26,160 nucleotides of DNA from Hydnum rufescens UP504 (taxonomy: Eukaryota; Basidiomycota; Agaricomycetes; Cantharellales; Hydnaceae), in contig MU128913.1 in assembly GCA_014904985.1 (NCBI GenBank), forward strand, positions 552,678-578,837, written 5' to 3'. The position numbers were made by a program, and so were the translations under genes. Below, piece by piece: positions 1 to 9,687 of the stretch (within the stretch, counting starts at the first letter, position 1; the number at the start of each line of letters is the position of its first letter). A model generated the notes under the pieces. It had not been told where the DNA came from. It did not search any database and was given only the letters and a program-made list of their open reading frames with translations.

Positions 1-656
1 GTAGGTTGCAAATAGGGGCTAGTGGACCGCTTACACTCATTGCTAGGGAAGCATGTGACACCCTCACTCTCGTAAAGAGGAGACTTGACAAAGGACGGTG
101 TGATCACTCCCTTGTCGCCACCAGAGTAGACAAGAAGGCGAACGACACCAAGAGTGGTGATACCACACCTTTGCAGGGTTGAACTTGCTTGCCTTCTTCA
201 GGACTTCAGTGACGATCGAGACGGTGGAGTTCATGGGATCTATGTATATAAAATTGACAGAGGGATCAAGTATAGTGCAAGAGAGAGGACGAACCAGAGG
301 TGATGAGAATATGTGCCTCAGGGGTGTCCTCGCCGATGGCCTGAGCGAGGTCCCAGACGATAGGCACATTGGTGTTGAATAAATTGACCGCGCAATGTTT
401 GGCTTCCGTGGGACGCCAGCAGCAATGACGACGATCTTGGTTCCCTGGAGTGCATTGCCAAGCTTCTCCGATATATACCCATTGACTTCTCCAGCAGTAG
501 CAACATGGCTCATATTGGCAGCAATGCCGGGAGCCCCGCTAATATCGTACAGACTAAGGGAGTGTGTCGTACTCAGCCAGTTGTCGTTTGGCATATTCTC
601 ATTCTGTGGATTGTTGTTTGGGGCGTTCATTTCCCGGTTCTGGTTCAGGCAATGAC
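1..656 (-). pseudogene. Malate dehydrogenase fragment, frameshifted and internally deleted
   Basis: Malate dehydrogenase interconverts malate and oxaloacetate with NAD. Read on the minus strand, segments in order resemble fungal MDH: a second-strand motif with LYDI then GAPG (about 500-530), an AAGVPRKP motif (about 395-420), a block with NTNVPIV (about 360-380), PMNSTVSIVTEV (about 200-235), a TTLGVVR block (about 130-150) and FVKSPLYESEGV (about 65-95). The blocks lie in different frames. A frameshift falls near 382, and a candidate 55-nt intron (240-294, donor GTTCGT, acceptor CATAG) separates ILIT from PMNST. About 100 residues of the substrate-binding domain are missing between VVR and the FVKSPLY block. 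The N-terminal GxxGxxG nucleotide-binding loop is absent; a short unrelated leader lies upstream instead. The homology stops near position 50. MDH identity is recognition from motif memory; the pseudogene status is seen directly. Confidence 0.8.
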
Positions 657-735
657 CTAGGATAATGTCAGTTAAAGCATAAACTAATGCAAAAAGAGTC
701 TTTTTGCATGGATGTATCTAGAGGATAATACTTAC
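657..735 (-). other. Intron-like segment with internal hairpin, upstream of the MDH fragment
   Basis: On the minus strand this 79-nt stretch begins with a GTAAGT donor (735-730) and ends in CCTAG (657-661), with an AACTGAC branch-like site before the acceptor. Between them sits a perfect 10-bp stem with a 3-nt loop (687-709; stem ATGCAAAAAG). Splicing would join a short ATG-led leader (MALPFTG) in frame to the MDH fragment. The order donor, hairpin, branch site, acceptor, and the A-run followed by a T-run in the stem, match the array introns at 20965-23456. Whether it is transcribed or spliced is inference. Confidence 0.5.
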
Positions 736-1257
736 CAGTGAACGGTAACGCCATTGTCGTGCTAACTGCCGAAATTCTTCCCACACTTGAGCAGCATCGA
801 GCTTATGGAGTCCGGCAATTAGCGTAGGTATGCTGTACCTCTGCGGTGAGTTAATCGGGAATATCCGTGCCTTTTGTCTGCAACCGTACGATTCAAGAGA
901 CGCAACAAACAAAAAATGGGAACTGGAGGGTTGGCACAGCACCAACCTCTGGACCTCCTTAAGACTGTAACCGCGTCTCTATATGCCATTTGCTGCTCAG
1001 TACTGAACGCCGGTCTCACTGGCGTTTGGTGTCCTGTCATCGCAACACATGTGTTCTGTAGGGATCCCACTTTTGCTGGCGTTCGAAGCATCCCTGACCC
1101 ATGGAGCTGGATACCACATAGATACTTACCTTCACGACAAAAATACCAAATGACTGGCCCTATTTTGTGGAGGGGAGGTTTGTCTGTTACTGTGGTAACT
1201 CTCATAAGTACTAAAGGTTGTATCATCCCCAAGCATTAATCTTTCTTTCCGTCATTA
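736..1257. other. No supported gene
   Basis: Two overlapping antisense open frames (819-1232 minus and 874-1239 plus) cover most of this stretch. Neither has a recognisable domain, a repeat or splice-bounded structure, so I do not call either. An upstream exon of the GRF-finger gene that starts near 1258 could lie in the right-hand part, but I could not identify it. Confidence 0.5.
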
Positions 1258-1898
1258 GCTCTTTTGCTTCGTTCATGGACTCGCCAAAACATGGGGCAAT
1301 GGTTTTGGAAGTGCGAAAATGGGGGATGTCGCTTCTGGCGTACGTATCACTATGAATCATTGTGAAGTATAGATTACAACTAATCTACGTTGTTTCTTTA
1401 GGCTGGTCCAATCATTGTGGCACATCCAAACCCCCACCCCCAGCCTGAAGACTTTCAGATGAGGGGAACTCCCCAATTGTCTGTCCCCAGCATCCGTCCC
1501 CCAGTCGTCCGTCCCCCAGTCATTCATCCCCCAGTCATTCGTCCCCCAGTCGTCCATCCCCAAATCGGCATTGCCACAATCGTCATTACTGCAGTCATCG
1601 TTCTCTCCATCGTCATTCCCTCAATCGCCGTTCCTGCAATCATCATTCCTGCAATCATCGTTCCCCCAAGCGTCATTCCCGCAATCGACCTCTCTCCCCT
1701 TGGCGCAACGTCCCCCATCCTTCCGTCTCTAGCACCGTGCTATTGAATCGAATTGTTTCTTTGGAGATAGAGCTCCAGGAGGTCACGGAGGCGCTAGAGG
1801 CGATGACCCAGTCAAGGGATGAAGCACGCCTTGCACTTGGAAATATTTTGGCGGCCCTGAATACCATTGTAGAAAACACACAGCTTGGTGGCACCTAG
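1258..1898 (+). pseudogene. GRF-type zinc finger and coiled-coil protein, one in-frame stop
   Basis: The first visible exon (about 1258-1339) encodes a block with SWT, then NMGQWFWKC, then GCRFW. It resembles the second half of GRF zinc fingers (NPGRRFYxC..GCGFF), a nucleic-acid-binding module. A 62-nt intron fits at 1340-1401 (donor GTACGT, branch AACTAATC, acceptor TTTAG). The second exon has an Arg/Ser/Pro/His-rich linker encoded by a 15-bp minisatellite. It then has an acidic coiled coil (about 1743-1895, heptad-like with LEIELQEVTEALEAM) and stops at TAG 1896-1898. Finger and coiled coil are in the same frame once the intron is removed, broken only by TGA at 1446-1448. The first Cys of the finger must lie in an upstream exon I did not find. 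The architecture, finger then coiled coil, is known in plant and fungal GRF proteins. It could be a passenger ORF of the KDZ element just downstream; that is speculation. Confidence 0.5.
1492..1693 (+). repeat. 15-bp degenerate minisatellite in the GRF-finger linker
   Basis: About 13 imperfect copies of a 15-nt unit of the type YCCCCCAGTCRTYCR, drifting rightward to TTCCTGCAATCATCG. Because the period is a multiple of three, every frame stays open. One frame encodes PPVIR-like pentads, and the frame continuous with the coiled coil encodes Ser/Arg/His/Asn-rich pentads. Confidence 0.75.
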
Positions 1899-2307
1899 TT
1901 TCTCATTGTTGTTCGTCTTGCCTTCTGCTCAAAAAAAATGCTTTGTATATATCATGTACGCAATAATGATTTCGTTTGATATGCCCTCTCAAAAAAAAGA
2001 AGATAACCTGGGACCCATAGCACAGGTCATTGCCATGAAGTGCCTCCCAAGTTGGACAGCTTTGAGCCGCCCAATGGTAAATTCCGTATCTCGTGCTTTT
2101 TTGCCCTCCCTGTCGCTCACTGCGGTGACCCGTTTTGTCCTCCCTGAATCCACATGTCTTTCACGAATCAGTAAGTGTAGAAGTTCAATCAAGTTTCATC
2201 ACTATAGCGTTTTTATTGTACCAATGCAGAACTCTCGCCATGTTCAGTATCAGACGTTGGCACTCTCTGATGTCTGATCCTGTTTGGCATCACTCTTAGC
2301 CTAGGAA
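1899..2307. other. Spacer without a supported gene
   Basis: It contains two short A-runs (about 1931-1938 and 1992-1999). It ends with a degenerate partial copy of the following minisatellite unit (about 2238-2290). The open frame at 1885-2277 shows no recognisable motif. Confidence 0.5.
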
Positions 2308-2590
2308 GGCATTTGTCAAGTTCAGTGCCAGACATCGATTTTCTTTTGTGTCTGGTATCTTGTCTGGCAGTATACAAAAGGCATTTGCTAAGTTCAGTGC
2401 TAGACGTCGACTTTCTCTCGTGTCTGGTATCTTGTCTGGCAGTATACAAAAGGCACTTGCTAAGTTCAGTGCTAGACATCGACTTTCTCTCGCATCTGGT
2501 ATTTTGTCTGGCACTATACAAGGCACTCATCAAGTTCAGTGCTAGATGTCGACTTTCTCTCGTGTCTGGTATTCTGTCTGACTCTTTGCA
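2308..2590 (+). repeat. 72-bp minisatellite, four copies
   Basis: Copies start at 2308, 2380, 2452 and 2522; periods are 72, 72 and 70 bp. Each carries AAGTTCAGTGCTAGAC-like and TCTGGTATCTTGTCTGGC-like blocks. Copies 2 and 3 are nearly identical, copies 1 and 4 more diverged. It ends 19 bp before the ATG of the KDZ transposase, so it probably belongs to that element's 5' region. It makes long open frames on both strands that I regard as by-products. Confidence 0.85.
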
Positions 2591-2609
2591 TTGATTTTGC
2601 CTCCCATCT

Positions 2610-5600
2610 ATGGCCAACAAAGGAAAGAGAGGAGGACCAAGCCAGCCGACTACACCATCCCTCCCATCCCCCATCACCCCGCCAGTAAAGTCTTCAGGTC
2701 TGTCTGCTAAATCCAGTAAACATCCCAGTCGAGCACGATTTCCAAAGGCCAAAATTATTGGTCAAGGCCCCTCAGAACCCATATATACAGGGGATCGTAG
2801 TGTATCTACACAAGGTACTCCACAATCCGAGGATCTCCACCATGCCATTCCTTCCGATTTCGCAGCAATGTACCCACTGAATCTGGACTATGATCCCTAT
2901 TTGGTCCCCGAGACACACACACACTATCTAGCAAAAGAGTCGAGGCATGCGAGACGCAAACATGCACAAGCTGCTTGCTGGAGCCAAACCGTCCTTCCTG
3001 CTCTCATTAGACCCTTCATGCAGTGGAAGCGTGAGCAAATGTTGTCACGACAGACACCTGCCTCGCAAAGGGGGACTGATAATAGCACGTGCTCCTGCTC
3101 CAGTCGTCACCGGCCTCTGAAGGTTGTGTGTGTATCGATTGAAGGTGTGCTCACTCTCCATTACTTATAGCTGATGCCTGTTTGTTTATGCTTACGACTT
3201 CAATCTAGCTCTTTGTGATGTTGATATTGCTGTCTGCACCTGCTGCCCAGCCCCACAACAGCTGGTGCAGATGGGGTACTTCCCTTGCTCACCAGTCTAT
3301 CCTATGCTTGCTGTGAGCCTGGACATGCTCGAGCTTGTCTCTACCCTTTTCATCCTTGCTGCGCCTAATGAAAGAGCATGGGCCACTACAATAATGAAAT
3401 ACCTCAAGAACCATGGCCATGAATTTGCTACCGGAGATGCTCTGTGACGTCGATTTTCATCTGCCCTTTCCCAGTATCAAGTTCTGATGCAACTGGTGGA
3501 TGGGGAGATGGGTAAAATCATTGATGATGCAAGGGAGAAGACTACTGCGACGTTCAGGGCTCTCAATGATGAGACGCCTGTTCATGGGTGAGAGTATGCA
3601 AATGTGCAGATGTTGGCTGGTCGCATTCAAATCGCATGCGATGATATCAGTCACCCATCAACCCCTCCACCTCGAGAAAGACCCAGCACCAATCTCCGCA
3701 ATGCCTGCCCCCTTTGCTTTGGTGGTGATCTGGATATAGTAATACCTGGAGTCCATCTCATTGTGTGCCTTGATGCCAACTTCCAGTTGAAGAGGAACAG
3801 GGACAAAGATAGAAGAAAGGAGTTTGCGGGCCTACCAGGATCTTTGGATCCTAAAGTCGTCTCACCGAGAACAATCTTCCTCAGTGAAGTGCAGATCCGG
3901 GAGTGGGAAGAGAGGGTTGAGGTTTTGCGACCATCCAAACCAAAGATGGGTCGTAAGCGGAAAGCTGGCAAGATGGAGGAGACCGAGGGTGATTTGATGG
4001 GTGGAGGACAGCCTGATGAGATTGAACCGGGCATGAACTTACCCAATGCGACTTATGATGCCTGTAGAGACTCCTTTGTGGCTGCCGATGGTGACCGTAT
4101 CAAGGCATCGTCCATGTATTTTGACTTGACTGGTGTGATGGCCTTGCTCTGTCATCATGATCATCCCCTGGTACTGGCAACCTGAAAACAGCTGGCGAAA
4201 AACAGTTCTATGCCCTTGCTCTCATATCCGCCTTGATGGAGTCAATTCCTAACCATTGGAGAGTTGGAGTTCTCTACGATATTGGGTGTCAGATGCATAG
4301 GACACTTCAAAAATGGGACCTCATGCCTGAATATCTGCATCGACTCAAATTCGCCATCTCAATATTCCATGCCTATGGACACCAATGGGCATGCCAATTG
4401 TGGTATCACCCTCGGAAGGCTGCAATGTGGGGTTTATCTGATGGAGAGGGGTGTGAGCGCTTCTGGAGTGATCTTCGGAAGCTTATCCCAGGTCTCCGTG
4501 TCGCAGGTGTGAGTTGGAGTTGGTGATTGCATTTGAATGTTACCTGTATTCCTTACCAAGTTTTTCTTCTAGCATCACCATCGTCTTTTCATTCTTGATC
4601 GCCAAGCTGAGCACATCCTTGAGACGAAACATGAGGGGATGGGAAGGTGGTTGTGTGACTGGATCCGTCGAGCTGATGAGTGGCTTGGTGAAGCCTTGAT
4701 GGCTGTGGGGAAGCATCCCCATGGGTTGGATGTGGAAGGGCTCCTTGTGCAGTTCAATGAACAGCGGGAGTTCCAAACCAAGTCCGTCGATCGTGAGTAG
4801 ATTATTTGTGTATGCTTTATCATGATAGTAATCATTGGCTGTCTTAGGGCAATCAAAAACAAAGGGAACACGAGCGATAGAGCAAATTCTATCCCTTGAG
4901 ACGATGGTCCAATCCCAGCATGCAATACTTGTACACCTCTCAAAGGAATTAGGGAGTTTGGCAGTGGATGATAGTGTTGGGGGGCAGGCTTTACGTGAGG
5001 AGTGGAAGGAGAGGGTGAAGATGGCCCAAGACACTATATCGTGACTTGAAGACAATATTGCAAGGAAAACCAAGGCACTTTGACTTGAAGACCGTGCGTC
5101 AGCAGACCATCTTGCCAACCTCAAGAAGGACAAATGGATCAACCTACAACTCAATATCTGTGTCCTTCATGACCAGCTAATCACAAAACTCTGTGCTCAC
5201 AAATTTGAGCTTGCTAACTTAGAGCGTGCACATGCAAGTCAGGCCATGGGTATGTGTGCAAAATTTTACGTCCGATTTCATGCCTATAATTGATCGGACT
5301 CCAGATCAGAAAACCAAGAGCCATGTCAAAAAGGCGGTTAAACAGCATGCCCCAGGAATTGAGGCTACAGTCCACAAATACAATGCCAAGCAGAAGGAAA
5401 TGCTGAAGGAGTGAGGGAAGAATGGTGTATGGAGGGATGCATATGTTCCACCGGAGCTTGTGATGGAGGGATTATTCAATTTGGACGTCGATCAGGACAT
5501 TTGGGAGAATGCCGACATGGTGGACTTCGAGGGGGGGGGGATTCCTTTGTGGCTTGCTAATAAGGAGGTTCGGGATGGAATTAGGGTGGCCCAGGAGGTC

Positions 5601-6123
5601 AAAAGTTGTCAAGAAGAGCTTCGCTGATGTGATGTTGAGTATTCAAACCTTCGCACTTGGTTTGTTGAGGAATATGAAGCAGTCCACAACGTATTCAAGT
5701 TCGGCAATGGTGTGAGTCTTCAATACTCTTTCCTGATTTGGAAGCTTATTTAATGTCCACAAAGATGATGATGTAGTGTTCTTTGCATTGCTTCGCTTAC
5801 ATGTTCTCTTTAACAGGATGAAGACATGGGAACACAGCCTTGCTACAATTACTATTCCTGTGGGCACAGTAGATTGGAGTCAGATTTCAATGCCACCACC
5901 TGTCAACCATCCTTGGACATGCAGGAAAGCCCTACAAGGCATCCCACAGCTGGGGGAAAGAGATGAGGATGGGGACGCGAGCTCTGATGATGATGATGGG
6001 GTTGAGCTAGAGCCAGTTGCAGAGTTAGAGGATGTCGGATTTCTAGGCGACTTGGATCGTCTGATTGGTGAGGGTGATTGGTCTGAGGGAGAGGGACAAG
6101 ACAATGTAATGGTAGATTTATAG
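2610..6123 (+). pseudogene. KDZ (Kyakuja-Dileera-Zisupton) transposase, decayed
   Basis: This is the transposase of a large eukaryotic DNA transposon with an RNase H-like core. The start ATG 2610 opens a Ser/Pro-rich N-terminus with a RRKHAQAACWSQTVLP block. An intron follows (3145-3208), then the cysteine block (VCTCCPAPQQLVQMGYFP), matching KDZ N-termini. Next come CPLCFGG and IVCLDANFQ (first catalytic Asp candidate, about 3765), YDIGCQ (about 4278) and SDGEGCERFWSDL (about 4440, catalytic Glu candidate). After introns 4509-4572, 4793-4847, 5250-5304 and 5710-5764 (55-64 nt) come the C-terminal KFELANLERA and GLFNLDVDQDIWEN blocks. An acidic tail ends at 6123. Exon phases agree across these introns. 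Breaks: TGA at 3445, 3589, 5042, 5081, 5412 and 5625, and a frameshift near 4175. All the stops fit Arg CGA turned into TGA. The predicted length is about 1,000 residues, in the family's range. Confidence 0.85.
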
Positions 6124-6395
6124 ACTTCATCCTCAGTGTTATGCGCAAGTTCAGAATTCTGCTAAGTGCTCTGAGTTGGGCCCAAGTCTTCCTTGTGTTC
6201 AGCAAAACCCAGGAAGTCACCTCTTTGGGGCCAGTTGAGTCCAGTTAAGCCCACTTGGGCCCAGATTTGGGCGCAACATTGTTCTCCGTACCATCATCAA
6301 TCAATTTTGGGTGCACATTGGGCCCAACTATATATTGATCTCCATAGGTACCTATTCTGCCACAGTTTTGTGCCTTAGATTGATGTAAAATATGG
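6124..6395. other. 3' flank of the KDZ gene
   Basis: No gene seen. Two self-complementary TTGGGCCCAA blocks (about 6176-6186 and 6319-6330) and several GGGCCC/GGGCGC words occur. I could not define a terminal inverted repeat for the KDZ element. Confidence 0.4.
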
Positions 6396-6404
6396 CTGAC
6401 CAGC

Positions 6405-6640
6405 CTGTGTTTGGCGCATTATCATATGTCACATCCTCGTTTGGCACATTGCCATGTATCGCATTGTTTGGCGCATTGCCGTGTGTTGTGCGTTGCCATT
6501 TGTCACATCATTGGCGCATTGCCATATGTCATGTGGTTGGTGTTGTGCTGTGTGTCGTGTGGTTGGTGCCGTGCCATATGTCATGTGGTGGGCACATTGC
6601 CATGTGTTGTGTCTTCATTTGGGGCATTGCTGTTTGGGCC
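6405..6640 (+). repeat. Degenerate GCATTGCCATATGTC-type short repeat
   Basis: The words TTGGCGCATTGCC, CATATGTCATGTGG and TGTTGTGCTG recur about eight times in irregular order. All three plus-strand frames stay open as a result. On the minus strand this is the stretch downstream of the inverted-array acceptor near 6691, so it may be repeat-derived exon sequence of that unit rather than coding DNA. Confidence 0.55.
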
Positions 6641-6690
6641 CTGTTTTCATGGGTTTTTGTCATGCATTAGACCCCAGGCCTCAATCTAGA

Positions 6691-6729
6691 AAAATACAAG
6701 ATGTGTTAGTAAAAGATTCAAAGAGGCAC
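6691..6729 (-). other. Split intron end of an inverted array unit
   Basis: Read on the minus strand from the LTR border, this gives GTGCC, a T-rich stretch, ACTAAC (branch consensus) and TTTTTCTAG (acceptor). Joined across the Gypsy insertion to 19959-20022, it completes an intron with donor GTGAGT (20022-20017), a 16-bp hairpin (19959-19995), branch site and acceptor, exactly as in the plus-strand units further right. Confidence 0.7.
6725..6729 (+). repeat. Target-site duplication GGCAC, left copy
   Basis: GGCAC lies directly left of the 5' LTR and again directly right of the 3' LTR (19959-19963). The right copy is part of a perfect hairpin stem whose partner GTGCC is at 19991-19995, so it belonged to the target before insertion. 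The last five bases before the 3' LTR (19405-19409) also read GGCAC; I take this as part of the polypurine end and coincidence. Confidence 0.8.
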
Positions 6730-7278
6730 TGTAGTATAGCGATTATGTAATAGTAGTGTACATACATTGCGCGACGTTAGGGAGCTGCCACGGTGAACCC
6801 GTGGCTTCTCCCGTCAAATTCTATGTTGTTTTTACTCCCCAGTGCAAGTCGAAGTAACACACCGTTTGTAGGAATGCAAGAATACGAGAGCCGAGCAGTG
6901 AGTACTCACTATCGGCTAAGCTACTAACAAATCACCATTCCAGGTAACCCTCTGCCTTCTTCTGTTGCCCATCCACTCCACTTCCACGTGAGCCCAGGCC
7001 AAACGGGAAGTGAGATTACTACCTAGCCAGGCTAGGTAGGATCTTCGAGTCGGTCGAACTAAGGACGTGCTACAAAGCGCGCCCCTTGCTATGCCCTCCT
7101 CGAACTCGCACGACCGCGCTCATTCGAGCCGCTCATATCGCCTGCTTTGCCTATTTCCCTCGTATCCTACCTCCTTGCTTTGCCCTTCCGTATCTCCCTA
7201 TGCGCTTCCCTAGGCTATGTGTTCAACTACCCTCAGTTCATGACGGTTTACTCGTCCAATTTATAGTACTTTATTACA
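6730..7278 (+). repeat. 5' LTR
   Basis: 549 bp, starting TGTAGTATAG and ending TTTATTACA, colinear without indels with 19410-19958. A 17-nt perfect hairpin (7021-7037, stem ACCTAGCC) and a 12-nt palindrome overlapping a splice donor (6898-6909) are conserved in both copies. Confidence 0.95.
6898..6943 (+). promoter_or_regulatory. Candidate intron inside the LTR
   Basis: GTGAGT donor (6898), CTACTAAC branch consensus (6921-6928) and CCAG acceptor (6940-6943) define a 46-nt intron-like segment. It lies in the longest run (6876-6987) without differences between the LTRs. A spliced 5' leader is the likely meaning; the segment is short for an intron, so this is tentative. Confidence 0.4.
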
Positions 7279-7279
7279 C

Positions 7280-7292
7280 TGGTTCCCTCTAG
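7280..7292 (+). promoter_or_regulatory. Candidate tRNA primer-binding site
   Basis: One base after the 5' LTR the sequence reads TGGTTCCCTCTAG. Primer sites begin TGG, complementary to the CCA end of a tRNA. I cannot assign the tRNA. Confidence 0.5.
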
Positions 7293-7318
7293 CCGACTGA
7301 GAGTTTGAACTGATCACT

Positions 7319-7947
7319 ATGGTTCTAACCAACCCACCACTCGAAGCGCCTCTAAAATCTGGACTCTACATGTCGTGGTCGATCCCAACGACCCCAGAAT
7401 CGAATACCACCCCACGACACGAGAATGTCTCGCTATCCCCGCACATCTGCGGATGCCAGGTCATCTGCAGGAGGTTATCAATCGCCTGGATGCCCCATTG
7501 GGCGAATATTGTCTCCCAGACACAGATGTGCCCATCATGCTCTACCAATTTCTCATGGCATGGGCGAAGTTCTCCCCATCCACATATTACGGTGAGTATT
7601 TCCAGCAGGATGAGGACACTGGGGCTTGGGCCATTGATCAGGAGATGAGAGCTCTGGTCCAGACGGGAGTAGAAGTGTTACAAGCTGTAATTACAGACTC
7701 CATACATCTAATGGGAGAAGAGAGGTATCCCTTCTACGTTGACAAAGAGCATGCCCTCAGCGAGAAGCTATGGACGTCGACTACGATCGAGGAACTGCGT
7801 ACAGCAGATAAACTGCTGAAGCTACAGGTAGAATTGACGCTCGCACGCCTAAAGAAACTGAAAAATCTACATCAAGGAATGCTACTGGCTACCCCTATGG
7901 CATCCCTCACCTCCCTCCCTCCTACTCCTGACCTACCTAGCGCCTAA
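7319..7947 (+). pseudogene. ORF1, accessory ORF upstream of gag
   Basis: ATG 7319 opens a frame that changes near 7370 to the frame running to TAA 7945-7947, giving about 200 residues in all. The protein has DPNDPRIEYHP near its start and a central part rich in Asp, Glu and Trp. Its C-terminus is Lys/Leu-rich and probably helical (KLLKLQVELTLARLKKL). Possible further coding traces (LDAYDAELDDHLNLQP, about 8099-8146) follow in another frame. I do not recognise the family. Its place between primer site and gag is where accessory or leader ORFs of large Gypsy elements lie. Confidence 0.5.
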
Positions 7948-9687
7948 AAGAACTGTGGGAGGACAAACGCCTCCCCATATGCAAGGTCGCCCGCTGAGCG
8001 GTTATGGTAGGGTGGGAGACCTACAATGCAAAATCCAGCAAGGGGAAGAGGTCCCGTATTCATGACACCACCTGTTCCTGGGTGCGTACGCGAAAAAGCT
8101 CGATGCATATGATGCAGAGCTAGATGACCATCTTAACCTCCAGCCCCTTCCACGTATATACACTGAGCCGTATGGTGTAAGCAAGAGAAAATGGGGGAAT
8201 CTCTGCCACAGTCCACGATATGGAATCGAGAACGAAGAATGGGGGCCACCAAAATAATCCGAATGTTCAGGTCCGAGTGTAGGAGGGTCTTTAGGATAGA
8301 AGATAATCCGCTGTCAGCAGTAGTTGCCCAAGCAGATGAATAAAGGGGAAATTATGCCACAAATCCCACACTCCAAGGTCCTAGTCTTGTGGCCTTAGAC
8401 AAAGTGTAGTAGTAGCAATGTCCTCAGATGGAATTCGCCCAGGAATCCAGCAGCAATACTTCAGTGCTTCAGACTGGGGAGGGGGAAGACAATGGAATTT
8501 TCAACACAATTCGCTTAATATACAACCCGGCTATGAGATCAAATATCCGATGGAAGCAGGGGGATAGGGGAAATATGTAGAAAAAGGAATCAAGTCAAAA
8601 GCTTCAAAACTGACAGAGATATTCAATTTACAAGTCTGGGGATAGGATAGAGCATAAAATGACTATTTCTCCTTCCCTTTTGGACAGATTCCCTTGAGGA
8701 ATGGTGGAATGAGTCGTCCTGAACGTCCTATCCTTCGGATATAAGGCTGCCGGACAATATTCGATATTTGAAAATTGGAAGGGGGAATGATGTTCTCCTG
8801 AGACAAGGGGGAAATTCGTATGTAGAACACCGAGTTCTTCTTCGTTCGTGACGCCCTTCATACCGCTGGATGGGCATTTTCAATACCTTTCTAGGCGCGG
8901 TCGTTTCATGCAAATCCGATCAAAACTGACGGAGAAATTCGAAAAATACACCTTCTTATTATGAATGAGCAGGTGAAATCGTTCCAGAAGCCTCAGTTCT
9001 GATCCGATGAACACGTAATCGGTATCATTCGATAGGTATTGATCACAGCTTTCAGGGCGCTATATTTACGAGTCGATCGGATACGAATTGACTTCGAAAA
9101 GCGGAAAATACTCCTTAAGAGCATGGATTCCATAGTAAAATCGTTCTAGAACGTGCAGTTTTCATCGGATTGACTCGTACTTGGTATCGTCGGATAGGTA
9201 TGAATCGTATCTTTCTGGGCGCTACTTTCCCGAGCCGATCCGATCAAAACTGACGGAGAAATTCAACGAATACTCCTTGAGAGTGCCGCATTTGCCCCTA
9301 TTTGATTATGTAATGCATCCGCGAGTAGGAATGAAGGCCCGGGTGTGTAATCCATCGTATTACATAATCACCATTCGTTAGGATCGCCCTTAAGGCAGCA
9401 AGATCCATATGAGCAGATTGAAGGAGAATTCAAGACGATATACAGAAGGGCAAGTTGAATTGCCGGGTCCACCATATCATGGCTTATGGTAGGGCATAAA
9501 TGAATACAGTCCCTGTGGCCTGTTGAAGACCCCAGGAGATTGACTCGTGTACAAGGAAATGAGCATTCCATTTACATCTTTTCAGGCATATGGAATTCAT
9601 GCTCATCCATGAACAGACAAAAGGCTTGATATTGGAACGACATATTGGTACATTTTTAATTTGTTCATCGGAAAATTCGACGCTGAA
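7948..9687 (+). other. Noncoding stretch between ORF1 and gag
   Basis: Apart from coding traces up to about 8200, I see no supported ORF. It is relatively A/T-rich with many CGAT words. It carries three diverged tandem copies of a 162-bp unit (listed separately) and the word CAAAACTGAC in several places (for example 8606-8615, 8930-8939 and 9245-9254). Confidence 0.55.
8893..9290 (+). repeat. 162-bp diverged tandem repeat, about 2.5 copies
   Basis: The anchor RGGCGC recurs at 8893, 9055 and 9217, exactly 162 bp apart. Copies 1 and 3 share GATCAAAACTGACGGAGAAA. Copies 1 and 2 share TCGTTCYAGAA, ATCGGAT/ATCCGAT and GATAGGTAT. Substitutions are scattered and the period is exact. Confidence 0.7.

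Noticed and set aside
819..1239. Overlapping antisense ORFs of 137 and 121 codons
   Set aside because: No motif, no splice context, mutually exclusive; likely chance.
6397..6750. Three overlapping plus-strand ORFs near 6392-6750
   Set aside because: All three frames are open because of a short degenerate repeat; they run into or up to the LTR and show no domain.
9661..9687. TTG-initiated N-terminal extension of Gag
   Set aside because: An ATG at 9688 lies in the same frame and begins the recognisable N-terminus; eukaryotic initiation at TTG is not supported.
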